From: Candidatus Woesearchaeota archaeon
Lineage (GTDB): Archaea > Nanobdellota > Nanobdellia > Woesearchaeales > UBA11576
Assembly: GCA_030591125.1 (NCBI GenBank)
Contig: JAUVBP010000027.1
Coordinates: forward strand, 1-10,451
Direction of reading: 5' to 3'
Length of the DNA: 10,451 nucleotides
Part shown: one piece after another, positions 5,730 through 10,451 of the stretch
How the letters are laid out: every line of letters starts with the position of its first letter
Numbering within the stretch: position 1 is the stretch's first letter
Translations under genes and position numbers: made by a program
Notes under the pieces: model-generated
Told to the model about the DNA's origin: nothing
Seen by the model: only the letters and a program-made list of their open reading frames with translations
Database searches by the model: none

Positions 5730-7382
5730 ATGTCAAAAGACGTACAACCAATATTCATAATGCCTGAAGGCACACAGAGGAGCACAGGAAGGAATGCTCA
5801 AAGGAACAACATAATGGCTGCAAAGTTAGTAGCTGAGACTGTCAGGACCACACTGGGCCCTAAAGGCATGGACAAGATGCTTGTGGATTCTTTGAATGAT
5901 GTGACTATCACTAATGATGGGGTGACCATCTTAGAAGAGATGCAGATAGAGCACCCTGCAGCAAAGATGATCGTTGAAGTCGCAAAGACCCAGGAAGATG
6001 AGGTAGGTGATGGTACTACAACTGCTGTGGTGTTAGCTGGAGAGTTATTGAAGAAAGCTGAGGCTCTATTGGAGCAGGAGATACACCCTACTGTGATCAT
6101 CAAAGGTTACAGGATAGCTGCAGAGAAGGCACAGGACATCCTGACAAGTGTCGCAGAACCTGTTTCTGTGAAGGATACGCTTACATTGAAGAAGATAGCC
6201 ATGACTGCAATGACAGGAAAAGGCGCAGAGTCATTCAAGGAACTATTGGCAGACCTTACTGTCACCGCAGTGAAGAATGTATCTGAAGAGTCAGATGGCA
6301 AGTTCTACATCGACAAGGAAGACATCAAGATAGAGAAGAAGGTCGGCGGCAGTGTTGATGATACCAAGTTGGTCAAGGGGATAGTGTTGGACAAGGAGAA
6401 AGTACATGCTGCAATGCCACGGCAGGTTGTTGGTGGTAAGGTTGCACTCATTGATTCTGCTATCGAGGTCAAGAGCACAGAGATGGACGCGAAGATACAG
6501 ATCACGGACCCTAACCAACTCCAGAGCTTCCTTGACATGGAAGAGAAGATGCTCAAAGACATGGTCGCAAGCATTGTCAATGCAGGTGCGAGCGTAGTGT
6601 TCTGCCAGAAAGGCATCGATGACCTTGCACAGCATTATCTTGCTAAGCATGGGATATATGCTTCTCGAAGGGTGAAGAAGTCAGACATGGAGAAGCTTGC
6701 AAAAGCTACCGGTGCTTCTGTCGTGACGAAGATTGATGATCTGACTACTAAGGATCTCGGCAATGCAGGCATAGTTGAGGAAGTGAAAGTCGGTGATGAG
6801 GAGATGACCTTTGTGAGCGAGTGCAAGAATCCGAAGGCAGTCACGATATTGGTTAAAGGTGCTACTGAGCATGTGATTGATGAGGTCAAACGTGCGATGG
6901 AAGATGCTATCGGCGATGTTGCCTCTGCTTTACAAGGCGGGCAGGTTGTTGCAGGTGCAGCATCTGTAGAAATGGAAGTGTCTAAGCAGTTAAGGAAGTT
7001 TTCGGATTCTCTGTCTGGACGGGAACAGCTTGCAGTGATGGCTTTTGCAGATACCATGGAAGTGATACCACGGACTTTGGCAGAGAACGCTGGTCTGGAT
7101 CCTATAGACGTTGTGACTGAGCTGAAAGCAGCACATGACAAGAACAGGAAATGGGCAGGGATTAATGTGTTTTCAGGTAAGGTAATGGACGCATGGCAGG
7201 CAGGCGTGATTGAGCCACTGAAGATAAAGACACAGGCTGTGAGTTCAGCATCAGAAGTCGCAATCATGATACTCAGGATAGATGACGTGATTGCCGGCGG
7301 TCCAGGCGAAGGCGGCGGAATGCCACCAGGCGGTATGCCCCCAGGAGGAATGCCTCCAGGCATGGATGGCATGGGGATGTGA
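5730..7382 (+). CDS. thsA: Thermosome subunit (group II chaperonin)
   Basis: A 550-residue archaeal chaperonin subunit of normal length. It builds an ATP-driven double ring with built-in lid that folds proteins in the cytoplasm. Visible family motifs are [12 protein letters not shown] (residues 40-51), TNDGVTIL (61-68), the nucleotide-binding GDGTTT (93-98), and the late Asp of the MEDA stretch (D392) expected for hydrolysis. The C-terminus ends in Gly/Met/Pro repeats (GGMPP three times, then GMDGMGM), the flexible tail that projects into the cavity. It is transcribed alone: its promoter is at 5613-5620, a T-rich terminator follows, and the upstream neighbour is divergent. The leader holds two hairpins, which may adjust expression to stress. 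Whether other subunit genes exist elsewhere is unknown, so the symbol follows common usage only. Confidence 0.97.
   Translation: MSKDVQPIFIMPEGTQRSTGRNAQRNNIMAAKLVAETVRTTLGPKGMDKMLVDSLNDVTITNDGVTILEEMQIEHPAAKMIVEVAKTQEDEVGDGTTTAVVLAGELLKKAEALLEQEIHPTVIIKGYRIAAEKAQDILTSVAEPVSVKDTLTLKKIAMTAMTGKGAESFKELLADLTVTAVKNVSEESDGKFYIDKEDIKIEKKVGGSVDDTKLVKGIVLDKEKVHAAMPRQVVGGKVALIDSAIEVKSTEMDAKIQITDPNQLQSFLDMEEKMLKDMVASIVNAGASVVFCQKGIDDLAQHYLAKHGIYASRRVKKSDMEKLAKATGASVVTKIDDLTTKDLGNAGIVEEVKVGDEEMTFVSECKNPKAVTILVKGATEHVIDEVKRAMEDAIGDVASALQGGQVVAGAASVEMEVSKQLRKFSDSLSGREQLAVMAFADTMEVIPRTLAENAGLDPIDVVTELKAAHDKNRKWAGINVFSGKVMDAWQAGVIEPLKIKTQAVSSASEVAIMILRIDDVIAGGPGEGGGMPPGGMPPGGMPPGMDGMGM
7318..7376 (+). repeat. 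GGMPP-coding repeat in the thermosome tail
   Basis: About four near-identical 15-bp units encode the Gly-Gly-Met-Pro-Pro tail. Codons differ between units (ccaccaggcggt, cccccaggagga, cctccaggc), so the amino acid pattern is kept despite synonymous change. Confidence 0.7.
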
Positions 7383-7383
7383 T

Positions 7384-7410
7384 TATTTAATTATTTTATT
7401 TTTCTTAATT
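7384..7410 (+). terminator. T-rich terminator after the thermosome gene
   Basis: The stretch after the TGA is almost pure A/T with several T runs (TTATTTTATTTTTCTT). This is the usual form of an archaeal intrinsic terminator. Confidence 0.55.
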
Positions 7411-7452
7411 CTTAGGGCTTACATTACCTAATTGAAATCCGCACCGCGGATT
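7408..7452. repeat. Flanking repeat, copy 1 (thermosome side of the methyltransferase gene)
   Basis: ATTCTTAGGGCTTACA (7408-7423) is identical to 8322-8337. Exactly 12 bp later AATCCGCACCGCGGA (7436-7450) matches 13 of 15 positions of 8350-8364. In this copy AATCCGC (7436-7442) and GCGGATT (7446-7452) form a perfect 7-bp stem with loop ACC. A second hairpin, TTCTTA/TAAGAA, follows at 7451-7466. The 12-bp spacers of the two copies differ. Confidence 0.7.
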
Positions 7453-7500
7453 CTTAGTATTAAGAAGTTTAGTTCGCTTTTTCAAGCATATTCTGGGTTA

Positions 7501-7534
7501 AACTAACTAATACTTCGTTTAATAGTTGTTAGTT
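7501..7534. repeat. 7-bp inverted repeat downstream of the methyltransferase gene
   Basis: AACTAAC (7501-7507) and GTTAGTT (7528-7534) enclose 20 bp. It lies just past the methyltransferase stop codon on the minus strand and could help end or protect that transcript. Confidence 0.4.
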
Positions 7535-7553
7535 ACAATTTAGAATTATTTTG

Positions 7554-8183
7554 CTATTGTTGAAGTAGCACTAAATTATGTGTTCCATAAGCGCAATTTT
7601 CGACATGTACTTGATTAAAAGATTGTTTCCCAATTTTTTCAAATTCTTCTGCATCAAATAGGTTGTAACTGTGTCCGATTCTATTTGAGATTCTGCCACT
7701 CATACCTTTGATTAATTGAATTAGATTTAATTGTCTACTTCCATTAATTTGTGGTAATGCATAATCCCAAAGACTTGGTTTTGGATGAGCAACAATAGCT
7801 AACCCTTGACCAGTATGTTCTGCCAACATGTCAAGACTTACATTTAAATCGGGATGATATAAACTTCTACAAGCTATTGTAATATCAGAATCATAAGTAT
7901 TTGGTATTTCTTTATAAAAATCTGTTTGGATAAATTCAACATTTTCTCCAGCTAATTTTTTAGCTTTCTCAATAGCCTTTTCTGAAAAATCAAGTGCTCT
8001 AATTTTTGATGTTGTTGGCAATCTTCTAGTTAATTGTCCAGAACCACTGCCTAATTCATCAATTGAATCATGCTTTGAATCTTGAACTACTCTTACAACA
8101 TCTGAGTATAATTTTTTATCTACTTCACATAGAAATCTATCATAAAGAAAGCCCATACTAATATTCCAACCTATTTTACTCAT
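7554..8183 (-). CDS. Class I SAM-dependent methyltransferase, AT-rich and probably acquired
   Basis: A 209-residue Rossmann-fold methyltransferase. Motif I is IDELGSGSG (41-49), the SAM-binding Gly loop, with Glu43 where Asp or Glu is usual. Asp65 at the end of the next strand (RALDFSEKAIEKAKK) should bind the ribose. Residues 82-89 (VEFIQTDF) carry the adenine-contacting acidic position, and motif IV is around 100-107 (DITIACRS). The substrate cannot be read from the sequence. Base use differs sharply from its neighbours: a sample of 60 bases at 7921-7980 has 18 G/C, against 27 of 60 in the thermosome at 6241-6300, and codons favour A/T ends. The gene is bracketed by two copies of a composite repeat (7408-7450 and 8322-8364). 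These facts suggest horizontal acquisition as a single-gene unit. A TATA-like box 25 bp before the ATG suggests a leaderless mRNA. Confidence 0.85.
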   Translation of the reverse strand: MSKIGWNISMGFLYDRFLCEVDKKLYSDVVRVVQDSKHDSIDELGSGSGQLTRRLPTTSKIRALDFSEKAIEKAKKLAGENVEFIQTDFYKEIPNTYDSDITIACRSLYHPDLNVSLDMLAEHTGQGLAIVAHPKPSLWDYALPQINGSRQLNLIQLIKGMSGRISNRIGHSYNLFDAEEFEKIGKQSFNQVHVENCAYGTHNLVLLQQ

Positions 8184-8203
8184 AATTTTTGGTACTAATC
8201 AAG

Positions 8204-8213
8204 TATTAATAAA
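8204..8213 (-). promoter_or_regulatory. TATA-like box of the methyltransferase gene
   Basis: TTTATTAATA on the minus strand, centred about 25 bp before the ATG at 8183. The region is AT-rich, so the match is less telling than elsewhere. Confidence 0.4.
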
Positions 8214-8321
8214 GTTATGCAAAATAATTCTAAACTCTGCGGTTTCTCTTCGGGACGTTGCACTAAATTCAGCCTTTTGGGGAATATAACAGTGATTAAG
8301 AGACTTCGTCTTGCAAGCCTC
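8214..8321. other. Gene-free spacer between methyltransferase and M50 protease genes
   Basis: The whole spacer 8184-8478 holds no recognisable gene. This part contains only small features: a hairpin AGAC-TTC-GTCT (8301-8311) and the palindrome CTTGCAAG (8310-8317). A 50-codon open frame at 8217-8369 has no ribosome-binding site and runs through the flanking repeat, so I do not call it. Confidence 0.4.
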
Positions 8322-8369
8322 ATTCTTAGGGCTTACACACTCAAGTCACAATCCGCATCACGGACTTGA
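8322..8369. repeat. Flanking repeat, copy 2 (M50 side of the methyltransferase gene)
   Basis: ATTCTTAGGGCTTACA (8322-8337) is identical to copy 1. After a different 12-bp spacer, AATCCGCATCACGGA (8350-8364) differs from copy 1 at two positions. This copy keeps stem-forming ability through other bases: TCAAGTC (8341-8347) pairs with GACTTGA (8363-8369). Both copies are in the same orientation, 914 bp apart. Confidence 0.7.
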
Positions 8370-8450
8370 ATTCTTCTGAAATCCCCTATATCTGCTCTAA
8401 ACCATACACTGCTCGCACAAGACATTTATGCAGGGTTTTACCAAAACATT

Positions 8451-8458
8451 CAAATATA
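8451..8458 (+). promoter_or_regulatory. TATA box of the M50 protease operon
   Basis: CAAATATA centred about 24 bp before the ATG at 8479. There is no ribosome-binding site, consistent with a leaderless mRNA. Confidence 0.55.
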
Positions 8459-8478
8459 CTGCACCCTAATCAATCCCT

Positions 8479-9102
8479 ATGAGGCACATCAACCCGCATT
8501 TCCATAAAGGGATAAGGAGTTCTCGTAAGGAGATCATCGATCTGGCTAAGTCCTGGATAGTGATAGGTATCGCTTTTGCTATCGCCTTGAATGGGGCGAG
8601 TCTGAGTCCTACTTTCTTTATTGCATTGTTCATATCGCTGATCACTGTGGGTACAGGATTCCTGTTGCATGAGCTTGCGCACAAGTTCGTTGCGCAGAGA
8701 TATGGATGCTTTGCAGAGTTCAGGAGCTTTGACAAGATGCTGGTATTCGCATTGATAATATCTTTCTTCGGATTCATATTCGCAGCACCTGGAGCGGTGA
8801 TGATAAGAGGCCACATAACAAAAGCACAGAGAGGATTGATATCTGCAGCAGGGCCTTTGACAAATATCATATTATCACTAGGATTCTTACTTCTTGCATC
8901 AAGCAGCGGAGGGATACTGCAAGCGATAGGAGCTTACGGGTTCATAATCAACGCATGGCTTGCGCTGTTCAACATGATACCTTTCGCGATGTTCGACGGC
9001 AAGAAAGTGATGGACTGGAGCAAACCAGTCTATGCAGGTATGGCAGTGGCATCATTATCACTGATAGTGATACATAACCTGATAATAACAGGGGTTTTAT
9101 GA
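8479..9102 (+). CDS. M50-family membrane metalloprotease (site-2-protease-like)
   Basis: A 207-residue polytopic membrane protein with about six hydrophobic segments (near 24-42, 47-66, 86-106, 122-142, 147-165, 185-205). The zinc-binding H64-E-L-A-H68 motif lies at the end of the second segment. AGPLTN (124-129) is the conserved GPxxN-type element. N165-M-I-P-F-A-M-F-D173-G supplies the third zinc ligand, as in the NxxPxxxxDG motif of site-2 proteases. These enzymes cleave substrates within the membrane, often in regulated proteolysis. This is a minimal form without PDZ or CBS domains, and the substrate is unknown. Its stop codon overlaps the ATG of the next gene (ATGA, 9099-9102), so the two are co-transcribed. 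Confidence 0.88.
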   Translation: MRHINPHFHKGIRSSRKEIIDLAKSWIVIGIAFAIALNGASLSPTFFIALFISLITVGTGFLLHELAHKFVAQRYGCFAEFRSFDKMLVFALIISFFGFIFAAPGAVMIRGHITKAQRGLISAAGPLTNIILSLGFLLLASSSGGILQAIGAYGFIINAWLALFNMIPFAMFDGKKVMDWSKPVYAGMAVASLSLIVIHNLIITGVL

Positions 9103-9470
9103 TGAAGTCAGTATTCATTGCAGGAAGCAGGAAATTCTATGATGAGATAGAGGCATTGATGAAAAGACTCAATGATTCAAGTATAACTGCGCAGACATCA
9201 GGGAAATGGAGCTCTGATCAGGAAGATAATCTTGAGAACCAGAACGATGCCTTACTAATCGCGTTCGAGAGGATAGACAAGTCAGATGTCACATATGTGT
9301 TCTGCAAAGATGGTTATGTAGGCAAGACTGTAGCTATGGAGATAGCTTATGCATACTCCAAAGGGAAAGAAGTCATATCCTCTAATGAGATTGAAGAGCT
9401 TTCTGCACAGGCGTTAGTCTCGAAAGTGCTGTCTCCAGAAGAATTGGAAAAATATTGTAAAATTATTTGA
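9099..9470 (+). CDS. Nucleoside 2-deoxyribosyltransferase-like protein
   Basis: A 123-residue soluble protein. It begins with a Rossmann-like strand and glycine turn (SVFIAGSRKF, residues 4-13). It ends its core with DGYVGKTVAMEIAYAYSKGKEVI (residues 71-92 region), where Glu81 matches the Glu-plus-small-residue pattern of the nucleoside deoxyribosyltransferase and DUF4406 folds. Family members cleave or transfer the base of nucleosides or nucleotides. Some relatives only bind nucleotides (SLOG-like), and that alternative cannot be excluded. Either ATG at 9099 or the next codon ATG at 9102 may start it; 9099 overlaps the protease stop. Its stop overlaps the convergent dUTPase gene by 8 bp, so each 3' end is antisense to the other. 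A nucleotide-hygiene role alongside dUTPase is plausible but inferred. Confidence 0.6.
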   Translation: MMKSVFIAGSRKFYDEIEALMKRLNDSSITAQTSGKWSSDQEDNLENQNDALLIAFERIDKSDVTYVFCKDGYVGKTVAMEIAYAYSKGKEVISSNEIEELSAQALVSKVLSPEELEKYCKII

Positions 9471-9891
9471 GTCCAGTACTGCCGAATCCACCTGAACTTC
9501 TATCAGTATCATCAAGAGAATCAACTTCTGTAAGCTTGGCTGTGGCAACTGGCTGGATAAGCATCTGTGCAATCCTCATGTTCTTCTCGATCAGGAACTC
9601 TTCAGTGCCTAGGTTCTTCATGACAACGCCGACCTCTCCACGATATCCAGCATCTATCACACCAGCAAGGCAGTGTATGCTGTGCTTTGCAGCAAGACCT
9701 GACCTGTCCCAGATGAGACCTACATGCCCTTCTGGTATTGCCATGCGCATACCTGTCTTGACTATGAGCTTCTCTCCTGGCCTGAACACCTTCTCCTCAG
9801 AACTCCGTATATCAAAAGCAGCATCATTCTCTTTAGCATATTTAGGAGCGTCAACTGTCTTATCTGTCATATGTATCTTCACTTCGACCAT
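9463..9891 (-). CDS. dut: Trimeric dUTPase (dUTP diphosphatase)
   Basis: A 142-residue enzyme of normal length that hydrolyses dUTP to dUMP and diphosphate, keeping uracil out of DNA and feeding dTMP synthesis. All five motifs are present: DAAFDIRSS (23-31), DRSGLA (62-67), GVIDAGYRGEVG (77-88) with catalytic Asp80 and uracil-gating Tyr83, RIAQM (106-110), and RSSGGFGSTG (131-140) with the C-terminal Phe136. DCD-type deaminase features are not evident, and the complete motif 5 favours a true dUTPase. The ATG overlaps the end of the upstream small membrane protein by 13 bp, with AGGA as a modest ribosome-binding site, so it is the last gene of an operon. Its 3' end overlaps the convergent deoxyribosyltransferase-like gene. 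Confidence 0.93.
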   Translation of the reverse strand: MVEVKIHMTDKTVDAPKYAKENDAAFDIRSSEEKVFRPGEKLIVKTGMRMAIPEGHVGLIWDRSGLAAKHSIHCLAGVIDAGYRGEVGVVMKNLGTEEFLIEKNMRIAQMLIQPVATAKLTEVDSLDDTDRSSGGFGSTGLK

Positions 9892-10181
9892 TTTCTTTTC
9901 CTCTTCTTGATACTGAGTTCTGCTCCGCTTCTGCTTTTCATATGCACATAACGATGCCTGAAATCCTCACCATCACGCCAGCCGCGGAGGCCCTGGCCTG
10001 CTATCAGAGTGCCGAAGAACAGCAGTGCTGCTGCAAAGATCCCTGTGAGCTCATCACCACCTACAGCGTAATGGTACTTGTATAGCCATACTGCTACGGC
10101 TATCAGGACAGCACCGAAAAGCACGATGCCTTCATAATAATGGATGATCACATCCGCGACTGAGTTTATGTCTTTCTTCAT
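9879..10181 (-). CDS. Two-helix membrane protein of unknown function
   Basis: A 100-residue protein with two hydrophobic segments (about residues 17-36 and 46-64) and a long, strongly basic C-terminal tail (YVHMKSRSG, then KKRKRKWSK) that is probably cytoplasmic by the positive-inside rule. I recognise no family. GGAG lies about 8 nt before its ATG, within the end of the preceding gene. It starts one base after that gene's stop and its own stop lies 13 bp inside dUTPase, so translation is likely coupled through all three. A functional link to dUTPase is not evident; the grouping may be only transcriptional. Confidence 0.7.
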   Translation of the reverse strand: MKKDINSVADVIIHYYEGIVLFGAVLIAVAVWLYKYHYAVGGDELTGIFAAALLFFGTLIAGQGLRGWRDGEDFRHRYVHMKSRSGAELSIKKRKRKWSK

Positions 10182-10182
10182 C

Positions 10183-10356
10183 TCAAGCGCTCCTTATGTA
10201 CTCTGTTATCCTATCCTCTAACAGGACGAAAATGATGGCTAAAGCAAAGAATGCTATTGACACTACTGCGTTCTTGCTCAGCAATGCAAATGAAGCTATC
10301 AATGCAAGGATGATGAATACCAGGTCCTGTCCGAGAGAATACCTTATCATACTCAT
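10183..10356 (-). CDS. Small hydrophobic membrane protein (57 aa)
   Basis: A 57-residue reading frame starting MSMIRYSLGQD. It has two hydrophobic stretches (about residues 12-27 and 30-46) and a charged end (LEDRITEYIRSA). The family is unknown. Its ATG overlaps the stop of the partial upstream gene in an ATGA junction (10353-10356), and one base separates its stop from the next ATG. This tight packing between two other genes supports it as real despite its size. An internal ATG at 10350 could also start it. Confidence 0.65.
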   Translation of the reverse strand: MSMIRYSLGQDLVFIILALIASFALLSKNAVVSIAFFALAIIFVLLEDRITEYIRSA

Positions 10357-10451
10357 ATACCTCTGATGCTGACTTTCTTAAAGTTATCGGCTATTGCTTC
10401 CATCATCTCATGCAGAGCCTCAGGAGAATGGGCTTTCCTATCTTTGTATTC
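10353..10451 (-). CDS. C-terminal end of an unidentified protein (truncated by window edge)
   Basis: The frame is open from the right edge to a TGA at 10353-10355, giving 32 residues that begin EYKDRKAHSPEALHE and end KKVSIRGI. The sequence is charged and helical with no membrane segment. Too little is present to name it. The ATGA overlap with the next gene makes it part of the same operon, so the operon promoter lies outside the window. Confidence 0.6.
   Translation of the reverse strand, partial: EYKDRKAHSPEALHEMMEAIADNFKKVSIRGI

Noticed and set aside
6635..7372. Minus-strand open frame of 245 codons inside the thermosome gene
   Set aside because: It mirrors the thermosome coding frame, including its GGMPP repeats read backwards as GGIPP; no promoter or ribosome-binding site.
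8217..8369. Plus-strand 50-codon frame upstream of the M50 gene
   Set aside because: No ribosome-binding site, mixed composition, and it runs into the flanking repeat; probably chance.
7408..8369. Integron cassette with attC sites
   Set aside because: The flanking repeats fold and bracket one gene, but I could not pair convincing RYYYAAC/GTTRRRY core sites at the boundaries, so only a cassette-like origin is proposed.
9467..9910. Plus-strand open frame of 147 codons over dUTPase
   Set aside because: Antisense to dUTPase, which has all five family motifs.
1..10451. CRISPR array or cas genes
   Set aside because: No regularly spaced repeats and no Cas-like proteins; the only direct repeats are the two composite copies around the methyltransferase gene and short coding repeats in the thermosome tail.

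Overview
The window is a gene-dense stretch of an archaeal chromosome. It carries a group II chaperonin (thermosome) with a Gly/Met-rich tail, an Lrp/AsnC-type regulator and an AbrB-PhoU fusion protein of the archaeal type. TATA boxes (TTTAAATA, TTTATATA, CTTAAATA) sit about 25 bp upstream of transcription starts, and internal genes use GGAGG/GGTGAT ribosome-binding sites. Moderate GC, very short spacers and many small unrecognised proteins would suit a DPANN lineage such as Woesearchaeota or Pacearchaeota, but that placement is an inference.

Left part (1-2013): a lysine-rich unknown protein runs off the left edge on the minus strand. An Lrp-like regulator lies upstream of it on the same strand. 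Divergent from the regulator is an AbrB-PhoU gene. The spacer on each side of the regulator holds inverted repeats placed around the TATA elements, as expected for auto- and local control.

Centre-left (2014-4381): a minus-strand pair joined by an ATGA overlap encodes a 581-residue membrane-anchored TPR protein with a degenerate APH/kinase-like domain, and a 75-residue basic protein. Divergent from it is a 99-residue coiled-coil protein. Downstream of that (4388-4570) is a gene-free block with long nested inverted repeats that can form two mutually exclusive structures. It is either an unrecognised structured RNA or a MITE-like element.

Centre (4571-7382): two minus-strand membrane proteins are divergent from the thermosome. 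The thermosome leader carries two perfect hairpins.

Right-centre (7383-8478): an AT-rich SAM methyltransferase gene, unlike its neighbours in base use, is bracketed by two copies of a composite repeat (an exact 16-mer, then after 12 bp a 15-mer with two differences). This suggests an acquired gene cassette.

Right part (8479-10451): an M50 (site-2-protease-like) membrane protease overlaps a nucleoside deoxyribosyltransferase-like gene. These converge on, and overlap by 8 bp, a minus-strand operon of a truncated gene, two small membrane proteins and a trimeric dUTPase.

Across the window, most genes that start a transcript have a TATA box 24-28 bp before the start codon and no ribosome-binding site, so their mRNAs are probably leaderless. 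The regulator, AbrB-PhoU and thermosome genes have leaders. The ATG starts chosen for several proteins rest on this pattern.
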